A stretch of 64,000 nucleotides of DNA from Pedobacter yulinensis (GTDB lineage: Bacteria > Bacteroidota > Bacteroidia > Sphingobacteriales > Sphingobacteriaceae), in contig NZ_KZ686269.1 of the NCBI RefSeq assembly GCF_003029735.1, positions 186,001 through 250,000 on the forward strand, read 5' to 3'. The position numbers and the translations under genes were made by a program. How positions within the stretch are numbered: the first letter of the stretch is position 1; every line of letters begins with the position of its first letter. Shown in pieces: positions 18,626 through 27,834 of the stretch. Below the pieces are notes generated by a model that searched no databases, was not told the origin of the DNA, and worked only from the letters and a program-made list of their open reading frames with translations.

Positions 18626-19531
18626 ATGAAATTTGAAGTGACCGTTCTTGGAAGCAGTTCGGCTACGCCGGTTTTTAACCGCAATCCAAGTGCACAGGTG
18701 CTCAACTGCAATGAAAAGATCTACCTGATCGATTGCGGTGAAGGGACTCAGCAGCAACTGATCCGTTTCAATATCAAGTCGGCAAGGATCGATTACGTGT
18801 TCATTACGCACCTGCATGGCGACCACTATTTCGGCCTGATCGGCCTTCTTTCCAGCATGCACCTGAACGGCAGAATCAAGCCGCTCGATATCTTCGGACC
18901 GGCAGCCCTCCAGGAAATACTGGAACTACAATTCAGGCACTCCGAGACCGTCATCCGGTACGAGCTTAACTTTCATGTCGTTGATCCGGATAGGCCCGGA
19001 ACAGTGTTCGAAAACAGTGATCTTGTCGTATCCAGTTTCCCGCTCAACCACCGTATTCCCTGTACCGGTTACCGGTTCAGCCAGAAAAAACGGCAGCGTA
19101 AACTGATTAAGGAAAAGGTGGCAGATGTGCCCGTGGTCTATTTCTCAGCTTTGAAAAAAGGCCAGGATGTGACCCTGCCCGATGGCCGTGTGCTGCCCGC
19201 TTCTGACTACACCACCGCGGCCGAAGAACCCAGGTCGTATGCATATTGTTCCGATACCCTTTGCGACGGTACATACCTCGAAGCGATTAGAGGCAGCAAC
19301 ACGATCTATCACGAGGCAACCTTTCTACATGAAATGCTTGACCGTGCCAATGAAACGCATCACAGCACGGCCCTTCAGGCGGCCGAAGCGGCTCTCGAAG
19401 CCGGTGCGGAAAAACTTATTATCGGACATTATTCGTCGCGGTACAAAACCTTAGAGGCGCTTCTTGATGAGGCGCGTGCTGTATTTCCTCAGACCCAGCT
19501 TGCTCTTGAGGGGCGAACCTATACGCTTTAG
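18626..19531 (+). CDS. rnz: Ribonuclease Z
   Basis: Zinc endonuclease that trims the 3' end of tRNA precursors. The metallo-beta-lactamase zinc motif is HLHGDHYFGLIG (about residues 62-73). Further ligands lie in FPLNHRIPCTGYRF, YCSDT and IIGHYSSRY. 301 residues, the normal short RNase Z form. A strong ribosome binding sequence (AAGGAGAG) precedes the ATG, which is unusual in this phylum and supports the start. Preceded by the STAS gene. Confidence 0.95.
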   Translation: MKFEVTVLGSSSATPVFNRNPSAQVLNCNEKIYLIDCGEGTQQQLIRFNIKSARIDYVFITHLHGDHYFGLIGLLSSMHLNGRIKPLDIFGPAALQEILELQFRHSETVIRYELNFHVVDPDRPGTVFENSDLVVSSFPLNHRIPCTGYRFSQKKRQRKLIKEKVADVPVVYFSALKKGQDVTLPDGRVLPASDYTTAAEEPRSYAYCSDTLCDGTYLEAIRGSNTIYHEATFLHEMLDRANETHHSTALQAAEAALEAGAEKLIIGHYSSRYKTLEALLDEARAVFPQTQLALEGRTYTL

Positions 19532-19588
19532 CTTCAACATTCAAGTACGAAGTGATATTTGGCTGACAATTCTCCGCCTGGCGATCAA

Positions 19589-19596
19589 TAATTTTG
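19589..19596 (+). promoter_or_regulatory. -7 promoter box of the MFS gene
   Basis: TAATTTTG, full match to TAnnTTTG, 18 bp before the ATG at 19615, the same spacing as at trxB. Confidence 0.5.
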
Positions 19597-19614
19597 CGGC
19601 CTAACCCTGAGAGA

Positions 19615-20829
19615 ATGAACACTTCTACTACGGGTGGAGTTGCTGAAAAAACCATCTTCCCGATTCTTTTTGCACTCAGCTTCTCGCACCTGCTGAACGA
19701 TACGATCCAGTCACTGATTCCCGCTATCTACCCGATCGTTAAGACCAATTACCACCTCACGTTTGGCCAGATCGGCCTGATCACCTTAACTTTCCAGCTT
19801 GCTGCATCCCTGCTACAACCCTTTGTCGGCCTGTATACCGATAAAAAGCCGCAGCCTTATTCGCTGGCCATGGGAATGGGCTTTACGCTGACCGGCCTGG
19901 TGCTGCTTTCGCTTTCCAACCATTTTTACCTGATGCTGGTTTCTGTAGCATTCGTTGGCATCGGATCGTCGATCTTTCATCCCGAAGCTTCGCGCATGGC
20001 GCACGCCGCATCGGGTGGAAAACGGGGACTGGCCCAATCGCTTTTTCAACTGGGTGGCAACGCCGGCAGCTCGATGGGGCCTTTGCTTGCGGCATGGATC
20101 ATTGTTCCGAACGGGCAGGCGAGTATTGCCTGGTTTTCGCTGATCGCTTTGCTTGCCATTGCCGTGCTGCGCTGGGTAGGCGGCTGGTATAAGGGGCAGC
20201 TGCAGCGCATGGGCGACCGTAAAAAACAGGCTGTTGTACATACCAATCAGCTTTCGCGTGGCCGCGTCGTGTTTGCGATCGTTATTCTGCTCATTCTTAT
20301 TTTTTCTAAGTATTTCTATATGGCCAGCCTGTCGAGCTACTTTACGTTTTACCTGATTCACAAGTTCGGCGTCAGCGTGCAGAGTTCACAGATCTACTTG
20401 TTCGTATTCCTGTTTTCAGTTGCAGCCGGTACGCTTTTCGGTGGTCCGGTGGGCGACCGGATCGGTCGTAAATACGTAATCTGGTTCTCCATTCTTGGAA
20501 CGGCACCCTTTGCACTGCTGCTGCCCCACGCCAACTTATTCTGGACCGGCGTGCTGATCGTACCGATCGGGATGATCCTGGCCTCGGCATTTTCGGCCAT
20601 CCTGGTTTATGCCCAGGAATTAATTCCTGGTAAAGTAGGCCTCGTAGCGGGGCTGTTCTTTGGATTTGCTTTCGGCATGGGCGGTATCGGTTCGGCCCTG
20701 CTGGGCGCGCTTGCAGACAAGACAAGTATCGAGTATGTCTTCAGCATTTGTGCCTACCTGCCCCTGATCGGACTGCTGACCGGTTTCCTCCCCAATGTTG
20801 AATCGCGCGAAAAACGCACTACAGTTTAA
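19615..20829 (+). CDS. MFS transporter, fosmidomycin-resistance (Fsr)-like
   Basis: Inner-membrane major facilitator protein with about 12 transmembrane segments in 404 residues. The opening SFSHLLNDTIQSLIPAIYP and the segment GIGSSIFHPEASRMA resemble Fsr-type exporters, and the loop GDRIGRKYVIW after segment 8 is a typical MFS motif. Fsr proteins export fosmidomycin and related compounds; the natural substrate here is unknown. ATG 19615 is preferred over an upstream TTG. The 3' end overlaps the convergent acyltransferase-like gene by 11 bp. Confidence 0.85.
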   Translation: MNTSTTGGVAEKTIFPILFALSFSHLLNDTIQSLIPAIYPIVKTNYHLTFGQIGLITLTFQLAASLLQPFVGLYTDKKPQPYSLAMGMGFTLTGLVLLSLSNHFYLMLVSVAFVGIGSSIFHPEASRMAHAASGGKRGLAQSLFQLGGNAGSSMGPLLAAWIIVPNGQASIAWFSLIALLAIAVLRWVGGWYKGQLQRMGDRKKQAVVHTNQLSRGRVVFAIVILLILIFSKYFYMASLSSYFTFYLIHKFGVSVQSSQIYLFVFLFSVAAGTLFGGPVGDRIGRKYVIWFSILGTAPFALLLPHANLFWTGVLIVPIGMILASAFSAILVYAQELIPGKVGLVAGLFFGFAFGMGGIGSALLGALADKTSIEYVFSICAYLPLIGLLTGFLPNVESREKRTTV

Positions 20830-21928
20830 AGAATATTTTTCTCTTGTAGAGGAAGTAACAAAGACCATATTCCAACGCAAAAGTGGCAATTGAACACAGG
20901 ACCGGTGTGAGCGCAGCGCTTGTCCCTGCGGCGTGAAGCACCGGCGTCAGGACCATGGCCACGTACCCATTCAGCCAGTGCCTGCCAACAATGTCAAAAA
21001 ACAGGTAAATGAAGATGGCGTTCATGCCGAAGACCGAGAAGAAAGCAAGGCCGGGATCGAGGTTCCGTTTATCGATCAGGTAATAAAAAAGCGAAAGAAT
21101 GAACAGGCAGCAGGCCAGCGATACCAGGATGAACGACACGCTGGCAACCGGTTTTATAACCGGAATAACGGCGGTATAGTCCAGTGCCTGGCCAATTGCC
21201 AGCAGTACCAGCCCCGTTCCGCACATGATCCTGAGCGGATTTTTTCCGCTAAGAAGCCGCCGCCCGACCATTACACCCGCTATGGTGTGTACCGCGGTCG
21301 GAACCCAGTTGATAAAGACATAGCCCCGCGATTTCTGGCCGAAAAGCAACCAGTCGGCATAATTGCCGAGGTTTTCGCCATCGGTATAGCCACCCTGGTA
21401 CCCCGGTGCAGAAAAATGACGGTATAGGGTATCTGTGAGGACAAGAAGCAGGAGACAGGCGGCGGCCTGCCGCAGGGAAGACCAGCTGAACAGGAAAAAC
21501 GCGATCAGCGTTGTAAATGCCAGCTGCGTCAGGATATCTGTAACGTCAAGACGCTCAATTGCGAACCAATCGGGGTCTGATATGCGTTTAAAAATGCCCC
21601 AGAAGATCAGCAGGGCGGCACGTTTCAGTATTTTGTTGAGCCGGTTATTCCAGGAAACGCCCTGTAGCTGCTGCCGCGTCAGGGAATAACTCAGGGATAT
21701 GCCGGCCATGAACATGAACAGGGGCTGTATCAGGTCCCAGAACCGCCAGCCATGCCAGCCTTTGTGAAAGAATTGCGCAAGAAATGGTTGGAGGCCGCTG
21801 TGCGCGGGCACAGCCGACCTCAGGTGTTCATACAGTTCTACGCTTTCAAAGGCGAGCAGCACCATGATGAGGCCGCGTGTAAAATCGAGTGAGCGCAGTC
21901 TGCCGGGGGCATGAGTGGTTGGTTGCAT
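20819..21928 (-). CDS. Heparan-alpha-glucosaminide N-acetyltransferase-like membrane protein (DUF1624/DUF5009 type)
   Basis: Polytopic membrane protein of 369 residues with about 10 transmembrane segments. It begins RLRSLDFTRGLIMVLLAFES, the signature of the HGSNAT/YeiB-like acyltransferase group; the PLFMFMAGISLSYSL segment and SVFGMNAIFIYLFFDIVG match too. Members are thought to acetylate or otherwise modify cell-envelope sugars, but bacterial substrates are largely unknown. Convergent with the MFS gene, overlapping its last codons. Confidence 0.75.
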   Translation of the reverse strand: MQPTTHAPGRLRSLDFTRGLIMVLLAFESVELYEHLRSAVPAHSGLQPFLAQFFHKGWHGWRFWDLIQPLFMFMAGISLSYSLTRQQLQGVSWNNRLNKILKRAALLIFWGIFKRISDPDWFAIERLDVTDILTQLAFTTLIAFFLFSWSSLRQAAACLLLLVLTDTLYRHFSAPGYQGGYTDGENLGNYADWLLFGQKSRGYVFINWVPTAVHTIAGVMVGRRLLSGKNPLRIMCGTGLVLLAIGQALDYTAVIPVIKPVASVSFILVSLACCLFILSLFYYLIDKRNLDPGLAFFSVFGMNAIFIYLFFDIVGRHWLNGYVAMVLTPVLHAAGTSAALTPVLCSIATFALEYGLCYFLYKRKIFFKL

Positions 21929-22070
21929 GCTTGTCTTGCCGCACCAGGTTAATGCGGACAGATCAAGTCTACCGATAATTCCGGTAAATTCAAAGTGCTG
22001 GCAGCCAGGCAGTACGGAGTATGTATACAGCTGCCTGCGGTTGCCCGTTCACACGATTCTGTGCTAGTAC

Positions 22071-22104
22071 AAAAAAAGCCGCTTCCCATTCGGAAAGCGG
22101 CTTT
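22071..22104 (-). terminator. Intrinsic terminator of clpB
   Basis: Minus-strand hairpin with stem AAAGCCGCTT/AAGCGGCTTT and a long T tract, 17 bp after the clpB stop. Confidence 0.8.
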
Positions 22105-22120
22105 CGTATGCCGGTTGGCG

Positions 22121-24724
22121 TTAGTCGGTGCCAGCGTTGTTCAGGAACACGAACTTATGGTCAAACATGTCCAGCCGGATGCTGCTATCTTTATCGATCT
22201 TGCCTGCGAGGATCTCTTTCGAAAGTTCGTTCAGAATCTTTTTCTGGATCACGCGTTTCAGCGGCCGTGCACCGAACTGCGGGTCGTAACCCAGTTCTGC
22301 GAGCCAGTCAAGCGCTTCGGCAGACGCCTCGATGCGGATACCCATATCGGCCAGCGTGTGTTTCACCTGTTCAAACTGCAGGTTCACAATGTCGCGGATC
22401 TCGGTGCGGTTAAGCGGCGTAAACATGATCAGCTCATCGATCCTGTTCAGGAATTCAGGCCTGATCGTTTGTTTCAGCAGTTCGAAGAGTTCACTTTTCG
22501 TTTTGGCAACAACGAGGTCACGGTTGTCATCGCTCAGGTCCTTGAAGTTCTCCTGGATCAGGTGCGAGCCGATGTTCGAGGTCATGATGATGATCGTATT
22601 CTTGAAGTTGACCACCCGGCCTTTGTTATCTGTCAGCCGGCCATCGTCAAGTACCTGCAGCAAGATGTTGAAGACGTCAGGGTGGGCTTTCTCGATCTCA
22701 TCGAGCAGGACCACCGAGTAAGGTTTGCGGCGTACGGCCTCCGTTAACTGCCCGCCTTCATCGTAACCTACATAACCCGGAGGCGCACCGATCAGCCTGG
22801 ACACCGCATGCCGTTCCTGGTACTCACTCATGTCAATGCGGGTCATGGCGTTTTCGTCATTAAAGAGGAAATCTGCCAGGGCCTTGGCCAGTTCAGTTTT
22901 ACCGACGCCGGTAGTACCAAGGAAGATAAATGAACCGATCGGTTTCTTTTTGTCCTGCAGCCCTGCCCGCGAACGCCTGATGGCGTCAGAAATGGCCTCG
23001 ATGGCCTCGTCCTGACCAGCTACCCGTTTGTGCAGTTCTTCTTCCAGGTGCAGGAGCTTTTCGCGCTCGCTGGCCACAAGTTTGGTAACCGGAATGCCCG
23101 TCCAGCGTCCTACCACACCTGCAATATCGTCTGCTGTAACCTCTTCCTTGAGCATGCGGCTGTCGCTCTGGCGGTTTTCCAGCTCGGCTTTTAGCTTTTG
23201 TACAGAGTCTTGCGCTTCTTTGATCTTTCCGTACCGCAATTCGGCCACTTTGCCGTAGTCGCCGGCACGCTCGGCCTGCTCAGCTTCAAGTTTATAGTTT
23301 TCGATCTGCTCCAGCTGGCTGTTAATGTGATCGACCAGGTCTTTTTCACCCTGCCATTTCGCTTTCAGTTCGTTCCGCTCGGCGGCCAGGTTGGCAATCT
23401 CCTCGCTTAGTTCCTGTACCTTTTTGTCGTCTTTTTCGCGCTTGATGGCCTCGCGTTCAATTTCCAGCTGCATGATGCGGCGCTCAAGCTCATCGACGTT
23501 TTCAGGAACGCTGTCCATTTCCAGCCTCAGTTTGGAAGCCGCTTCATCCATCAGGTCGATCGCCTTGTCTGGCAGGAAGCGGTCTGAAATGTATCGTTGC
23601 GAAAGTTCAACCGCGGCAATGATCGCCTCGTCTTTGATGCGCACTTTGTGATGCGTTTCATACCGTTCTTTCAGGCCGCGCAGAATGGAGATCGCATCCT
23701 GGGTATCCGGTTCATCGACCAGTACTTTCTGGAAACGACGCTCCAGCGCTTTATCTTTTTCCAGGTATTTCTGGTATTCATTCAGTGTGGTCGCGCCAAT
23801 GGCCCGCAGTTCACCCCGTGCCAATGCCGGTTTGAGTATGTTGGCTGCATCCATGGCACCTTCGCCGGCACCGGCGCCGACCAGCGTGTGAATCTCGTCA
23901 ATGAACAAGACGATCTCACCATCGCTCTGGGTCACTTCTTTAACAACTGCTTTAAGGCGTTCTTCAAATTCTCCCTTGTATTTCGCACCAGCAATCAGGG
24001 CGCCCATGTCTAGCGAAAAGACCGTTTTGCTTTTCAGATTTTCAGGCACATCGCCCTTGATAATGCGAAAGGCAATGCCCTCTGCAATGGCCGTTTTGCC
24101 CACCCCGGGTTCACCAATCAGGATGGGATTGTTTTTGGTACGGCGCGAGAGGATCTGGATCACGCGCCTGATCTCTTCATCACGGCCAATAACGGGGTCA
24201 AGTTTGCCGCTCTCGGCATACTCATTCAGGTTGCGCGCGTACTTGTTCAGTGCATTGTAAGTGGCTTCTGCATTCTGGTCGGTAACCCGGTTGTCTCCGC
24301 GCAGGTCAGTAATGGCCTTTTTCAGGTCTTTTTCATTTACACCCTGTTCTTTCAGCAATTTGGCCACGGCATCGTTGACAGACAGTAAGCCCAGCAGCAA
24401 ATGTTCTACAGAGACGAACTCATCTTTGAATTCTTTCACATAGGCCTGTGCCTTCTGGAGCACGGCATTGGTATTCGATGACAGATAAATGCTGCTGCCA
24501 CTGACTTTCGGGTAACGGGATATTTCAGCGTCGAGCTGCTGGTTGAGGATATTCAGGTTTACGTTGAGTTTCTTAAGAACGTAAGAGACGACGTTTTCAT
24601 CAACCGTAAGGAGACCCTTTAAGAGGTGTGCAGTTTCAATCGCCTGTTGCTGATTGCCCTGCGCTATTTCGGAAGCCTGCTGAACGGCCTCCTGTGCCTT
24701 GATTGTAAAGTTGTTGAAATTCAT
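22121..24724 (-). CDS. clpB: ATP-dependent chaperone ClpB
   Basis: Hexameric AAA+ disaggregase that works with DnaK to rescue aggregated proteins. Order of domains: Clp N-terminal domain (residues 1-145), AAA1 with Walker [14 protein letters not shown], coiled-coil middle domain (about 400-530), AAA2 with [13 protein letters not shown], and the C-terminal D2-small domain. 867 residues, full length. ATG 24724 gives the typical [13 protein letters not shown] start. No CIRCE-like or other heat-shock operator was recognised upstream. Confidence 0.97.
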   Translation of the reverse strand: MNFNNFTIKAQEAVQQASEIAQGNQQQAIETAHLLKGLLTVDENVVSYVLKKLNVNLNILNQQLDAEISRYPKVSGSSIYLSSNTNAVLQKAQAYVKEFKDEFVSVEHLLLGLLSVNDAVAKLLKEQGVNEKDLKKAITDLRGDNRVTDQNAEATYNALNKYARNLNEYAESGKLDPVIGRDEEIRRVIQILSRRTKNNPILIGEPGVGKTAIAEGIAFRIIKGDVPENLKSKTVFSLDMGALIAGAKYKGEFEERLKAVVKEVTQSDGEIVLFIDEIHTLVGAGAGEGAMDAANILKPALARGELRAIGATTLNEYQKYLEKDKALERRFQKVLVDEPDTQDAISILRGLKERYETHHKVRIKDEAIIAAVELSQRYISDRFLPDKAIDLMDEAASKLRLEMDSVPENVDELERRIMQLEIEREAIKREKDDKKVQELSEEIANLAAERNELKAKWQGEKDLVDHINSQLEQIENYKLEAEQAERAGDYGKVAELRYGKIKEAQDSVQKLKAELENRQSDSRMLKEEVTADDIAGVVGRWTGIPVTKLVASEREKLLHLEEELHKRVAGQDEAIEAISDAIRRSRAGLQDKKKPIGSFIFLGTTGVGKTELAKALADFLFNDENAMTRIDMSEYQERHAVSRLIGAPPGYVGYDEGGQLTEAVRRKPYSVVLLDEIEKAHPDVFNILLQVLDDGRLTDNKGRVVNFKNTIIIMTSNIGSHLIQENFKDLSDDNRDLVVAKTKSELFELLKQTIRPEFLNRIDELIMFTPLNRTEIRDIVNLQFEQVKHTLADMGIRIEASAEALDWLAELGYDPQFGARPLKRVIQKKILNELSKEILAGKIDKDSSIRLDMFDHKFVFLNNAGTD

Positions 24725-24911
24725 ATCCGGGCATATTCAAATCGGGTGCCACCCGCCGCTGACTGACGAAACCGGAAATTTTGTCTGTCTTATTTATATA
24801 AATATGACTAACTGTCTGAAATATAATAAGTTGACCTGAACTTATGTCTGATCTGACTTTGTGACAAACCAATCCGGGCACAGGCTGTTATGAAGAAAAA
24901 ATAAAAAAGGT
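24725..24911. other. clpB upstream region
   Basis: Holds the clpB promoter, which I cannot place exactly. It contains an AT-rich stretch around 24790-24840 and no other recognisable element. Confidence 0.3.
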
Positions 24912-25004
24912 ATGATCAGATTTTTGTATGCGGTAGTGGCGGTATTTATGGTGGTGGTACTTTTTATCCTGGAGCTTCTCAGGCCGCAAAGTTCGACGAC
25001 ATAA
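24912..25004 (+). CDS. Possible small membrane peptide, 30 residues
   Basis: ATG at 24912 to TAA at 25004. MIRFLYAVVAVFMVVVLFI forms one transmembrane helix, followed by LELLRPQSSTT. AAAAAAGG directly precedes the start. The hydrophobic content and positive-inside N-terminus are what one expects of a real single-pass peptide, but at this length chance cannot be excluded. It lies alone between clpB and the SRPBCC gene. Confidence 0.35.
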   Translation: MIRFLYAVVAVFMVVVLFILELLRPQSSTT

Positions 25005-25033
25005 AAAAAGCGCGGGTCTGGCCGACGCGCGCT
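25004..25033 (-). terminator. Intrinsic terminator after the SRPBCC gene
   Basis: Minus-strand stem AGCGCG/CGCGCT with extra pairs inside and a seven-T tract, 24 bp after the stop at 25057. Confidence 0.65.
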
Positions 25034-25056
25034 CTGTTATATTTAGCCTGGCAATG

Positions 25057-25455
25057 TTAGCCCAGGATCTCTTTTAACTTTTCAGTTTGGTGGTTCACCA
25101 GTTTTTGTAGCGGACCAGAAGCCAGCATTTTCATCATCATATTCAGATCGGCCGAGATGATGTGTTTCGCTGCGGTCGAGCCATTGCCCAGGTCTTCTAG
25201 GGTCCACTTCAATTCTACCCCGAAAGGCGCCTGTTCTGATGGGACTGCGATGATCTCTGAAAACTCTTTCCGTTCTGAAATGTGAATCGCAAGCTTGGCC
25301 ATGTTCTGAATGGTAAACCGGGCTTCATCGCGCGTGGATGACCAGTTGTAAATGTTTTCAGGCATCAGCTGCTGGTGGTTGTTCATATCGGTCAGGAAAT
25401 TAAAAACATCCTGTACGGGCCGCGCAATGGTAACAGTGTTCTCGATAATGGTCAT
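25057..25455 (-). CDS. SRPBCC (START-like/polyketide cyclase) family protein
   Basis: 132-residue single-domain protein of the SRPBCC fold: ENTVTIARPVQDVFNFLTDM is the typical first strand and helix, WSSTRDEARFTI and VELKWTLEDLGNGST are the central strands, and the long C-terminal helix (PLQKLVNHQTEKLKEIL) closes the hydrophobic pocket. Such proteins bind lipids or other hydrophobic ligands, or act as cyclases and hydrolases; nothing here tells which. It follows pyrE on the same strand after 51 bp and shares a terminator at its end, so pyrE-SRPBCC is probably one operon. Confidence 0.82.
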   Translation of the reverse strand: MTIIENTVTIARPVQDVFNFLTDMNNHQQLMPENIYNWSSTRDEARFTIQNMAKLAIHISERKEFSEIIAVPSEQAPFGVELKWTLEDLGNGSTAAKHIISADLNMMMKMLASGPLQKLVNHQTEKLKEILG

Positions 25456-25506
25456 GTTCTGCGGTTTAGTGGTCGGCGCAGATGCGCGCGGTTAACTTAT
25501 TTTGGT

Positions 25507-26166
25507 TTATTGGCCGGTTACGGTTTGCTGACCCCAGTTTGCCGGGTCCTGGCGCCATTTGTTCAGCAGCTCAATGTCATTTTTCATAATGAAGCTGTGC
25601 TCGGCCGCGTACTCCAGCAATGCACCGTAATTTGACAGGCTGGCATGACGGCATTTGGCAGCTTTGAAATTTTCTTCAGCCACATCGAATCCATAGGTAA
25701 AAATGGAGACGAGCCCCGCAACAGTACAACCGGCTGCGCGCAACGCTTCAACTGCCTGCAGGCTGCTTTTTCCGGTCGAAATGAGGTCTTCAACCACAAC
25801 AACTCTTTGCCCTTCAGAAATTTCACCTTCAATCAGGCTGCCGGTTCCATGTTCTTTGGCTTTTGAACGCACATAGGCAAAAGGAAGGCCCAGATCCTGG
25901 GCAACAAGTACACCCTGCGGAATCCCCGCTGTGGCTACGCCGGCAATGAGATCGACCGAGCCAAACTCTTCCTGGACCAGCTGTGAAAGCTTTTGCCGGA
26001 TGTAGGTACGAACAGAAGGATGCGATAAGGTGACGCGGTTGTCGCAATAAATAGGGGATTTCCAGCCCGAAGCCCAGGTAAACGGGTTGGCAGGTTGCAA
26101 TTTAATTGCTTTAATTTGTAACAAGAATTCAGCTACCTTTAATTCAATATCACTTTTATTGTACAT
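25507..26166 (-). CDS. pyrE: Orotate phosphoribosyltransferase
   Basis: Pyrimidine biosynthesis: orotate plus PRPP gives OMP. The PRPP loop VVVVEDLISTGKSSLQAVE (about residues 123-141) is intact, and the flexible catalytic loop contains RSKAKEHGTGSLIEG. 219 residues, normal. Start ATG at 26166 (MYNKSDIELKVAEFLLQ). The reverse-strand ATG overlaps the forward ATG of the divergent NUDIX gene: both sit in the tetramer CATG 26164-26167. The promoter -7 box TATTTTTG (26171-26178, minus strand) lies inside the first codons of the NUDIX gene and 4 bp from the ATG, implying a leaderless message. Confidence 0.96.
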   Translation of the reverse strand: MYNKSDIELKVAEFLLQIKAIKLQPANPFTWASGWKSPIYCDNRVTLSHPSVRTYIRQKLSQLVQEEFGSVDLIAGVATAGIPQGVLVAQDLGLPFAYVRSKAKEHGTGSLIEGEISEGQRVVVVEDLISTGKSSLQAVEALRAAGCTVAGLVSIFTYGFDVAEENFKAAKCRHASLSNYGALLEYAAEHSFIMKNDIELLNKWRQDPANWGQQTVTGQ

Positions 26167-26824
26167 GGCCCAAAAATACAGAATTTATATCAACGACAAC
26201 ACCCTTTTTATTGCAGATTCCGTCCCGGTTCTTGCTGATAAAATTCAACAACTTGACACACAGGGCTTTGATTTTCCGGCATTTTGTAACGGTCTCGGTA
26301 AGACCGGAAAACGGAATTATATTTTGATCGGGTCTGACCCCAAAAAGATATTTCAGCGGGTTAAAAAGAGCTGTGAGCTGATTAAAGCCGCCGGCGGACT
26401 TGCCGAGAGCGCAAAAGGCAGGTACCTTTTTATTTTTCGCAATGGTAAATGGGATCTGCCCAAAGGGAAACTGGAAAAGGGTGAAAAAATGAAGATCGCG
26501 GCCGTCCGTGAGGTTGAAGAAGAATGCGGTATCGAGGTGGCTAAACGGGAAGAAAAGCTGTGCAAAACCTATCATGTCTATCCCTACAATGACGGTTATG
26601 CGCTGAAGAAGACGAACTGGTACCGCATGAAAGTAAAAGGCGAACCCAAACTGGTGCCCCAGGTTGAGGAGGGCATTACGCGTGCGGTCTGGATGAAAGC
26701 TGAAGAAATACCTTCGGTGCTGACCAATACTTTTCCCTCAATCGTCGATGTGCTCCTTACTGCAAACCTTTTACCCGGACAGGCTACAGGTACGGCAGCG
26801 TTCCCTTCGGCACAAAAGGACTGA
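26165..26824 (+). CDS. NUDIX hydrolase domain protein
   Basis: 219 residues. The N-terminal part (about 1-85) is a Bacteroidota-specific extension starting MAQKYRIYINDNTLFIADS. The C-terminal NUDIX hydrolase domain carries a recognisable Nudix box: GKLEKGEKMKIAAVREVEEE followed by CGIE (G-x5-E-x7-REVEEE-CGI). It hydrolyses a nucleoside diphosphate linked to some moiety; substrate unknown. The start codon overlaps that of pyrE on the other strand. The 3' end overlaps coaD by 41 bp in convergent orientation. Confidence 0.86.
   Translation: MAQKYRIYINDNTLFIADSVPVLADKIQQLDTQGFDFPAFCNGLGKTGKRNYILIGSDPKKIFQRVKKSCELIKAAGGLAESAKGRYLFIFRNGKWDLPKGKLEKGEKMKIAAVREVEEECGIEVAKREEKLCKTYHVYPYNDGYALKKTNWYRMKVKGEPKLVPQVEEGITRAVWMKAEEIPSVLTNTFPSIVDVLLTANLLPGQATGTAAFPSAQKD
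26171..26178 (-). promoter_or_regulatory. -7 promoter box of pyrE inside the NUDIX coding region
   Basis: TATTTTTG on the minus strand, full match to TAnnTTTG, 4 bp before the pyrE ATG, with a TTG 18 bp upstream of it. Confidence 0.55.
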
Positions 26825-27245
26825 CATCGCCTTTGTTGCGCAGAATGTCCCTGACAATGGTCGAACTGACGGCCGAGTATTCCGGCTTGCTCAACAGCAG
26901 GATGGTTTCGACCCCGGGCAACATGGTCTGGTTAATTTGCGCAATGGCGCGCTCATATTCAAAGTCGGCGGCCGACCGGATGCCCCTGAGCATGTAAGAC
27001 GCGTTGATCTGCCGGCAAAAATTAACGGTCAGCCCCTCATAAAGCTGCACCTCGATCTGCGTTTCGTTTTTGAACAGCTCGCGAAGCATGGCTTCGCGCG
27101 TTTCAATGGGCAACAGGCCCTGTTTGGAACTGTTGATGCCGATGCCGACCACGATCTTATCGAACAGCGGAAGCGCCCTCATCAGGATATCGACATGTGC
27201 AACGGTAATGGGGTCGAACGAACCCGGAAACAGGGCAATTTTCAT
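26784..27245 (-). CDS. coaD: Pantetheine-phosphate adenylyltransferase
   Basis: Fourth step of coenzyme A synthesis: 4'-phosphopantetheine plus ATP to dephospho-CoA. Nucleotidyltransferase fold starting MKIALFPGSFDPITVAHVDI; the usual (T/H)xGH motif reads TVAH, with Ala in place of Gly. The YMLRGIRSAADFEYE and SSTIVRDIL segments are intact. 153 residues from ATG 27245, normal; a longer reading to 27269 adds eight unlikely residues. It lies 52 bp after rsmD on the same strand, and its 3' end overlaps the convergent NUDIX gene. Confidence 0.95.
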   Translation of the reverse strand: MKIALFPGSFDPITVAHVDILMRALPLFDKIVVGIGINSSKQGLLPIETREAMLRELFKNETQIEVQLYEGLTVNFCRQINASYMLRGIRSAADFEYERAIAQINQTMLPGVETILLLSKPEYSAVSSTIVRDILRNKGDVSPFVPKGTLPYL

Positions 27246-27297
27246 GAGTTTCTTTTGTTGATCCGGCAAGGGCCGGTATGAGCAAAGAACTAAAAAA

Positions 27298-27834
27298 TTA
27301 TGGGTTTTTGAAAAAACTAAACGAGGAATTTCCGTATTTCCGCGTTTCTGCGTAAGCGGGCTGGTTGCTGAGCTGCATCATGCTCTGGTGCTCTACGATG
27401 AGCCAGCCGCCGGGGCGCAGCAAGCCCTGCGCATGAACCAGGGCGGGTATTTGCGGGATGGAAGGCAATTGATAAGGCGGGTCTGCAAAAATAAGATCGA
27501 AAGGTGCCTGCTGTTCGAGAAGCAGTTTAAATACATCGGCCCGCCTGACGGCAATATTGTCCAGGTTGTGTTTTGCGGCGGTATCCTTTACCCATTTAAC
27601 ACAGCCCATGTGCTGGTCTACGGCAGTCACCGCTTCAGCACCGCGCGAGGCAAATTCAAGCGAAACGTTGCCGGTGCCACAAAACAGATCGAGCACCCGG
27701 ACCTGGTCTAGATCGAATGAATTGTTCAGGATATTGAAAAGCGCTTCTTTCGCCATGTCTGTCGTCGGCCTGACCGGCAGGTTTGCAGGCGGCTGCAGGC
27801 GAACGCCTTTTAATCTGCCACCTATGATCCGCAT
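27298..27834 (-). CDS. rsmD: 16S rRNA (guanine(966)-N(2))-methyltransferase
   Basis: SAM-dependent methyltransferase for G966 of 16S rRNA. It begins MRIIGGRLKGVRLQPP, typical of RsmD. The SAM-binding motif I is DLFCGTGNVSLEFASRGA and the catalytic DPPY is in FDLIFADPPYQLP. 178 residues, normal. Its start lies inside the 3' end of the upstream DUF3822 gene (13-bp overlap), indicating translational coupling. rsmD-coaD is a common gene order. Confidence 0.95.
   Translation of the reverse strand: MRIIGGRLKGVRLQPPANLPVRPTTDMAKEALFNILNNSFDLDQVRVLDLFCGTGNVSLEFASRGAEAVTAVDQHMGCVKWVKDTAAKHNLDNIAVRRADVFKLLLEQQAPFDLIFADPPYQLPSIPQIPALVHAQGLLRPGGWLIVEHQSMMQLSNQPAYAETRKYGNSSFSFFKNP

Noticed and set aside
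22119..22121. clpB frameshift or truncation
   Set aside because: The 867-residue frame includes both AAA modules and the C-terminal domain; it is complete.
21995..22747. 250-codon open frame on the plus strand
   Set aside because: Antisense to the 3' part of clpB, no recognisable domain.
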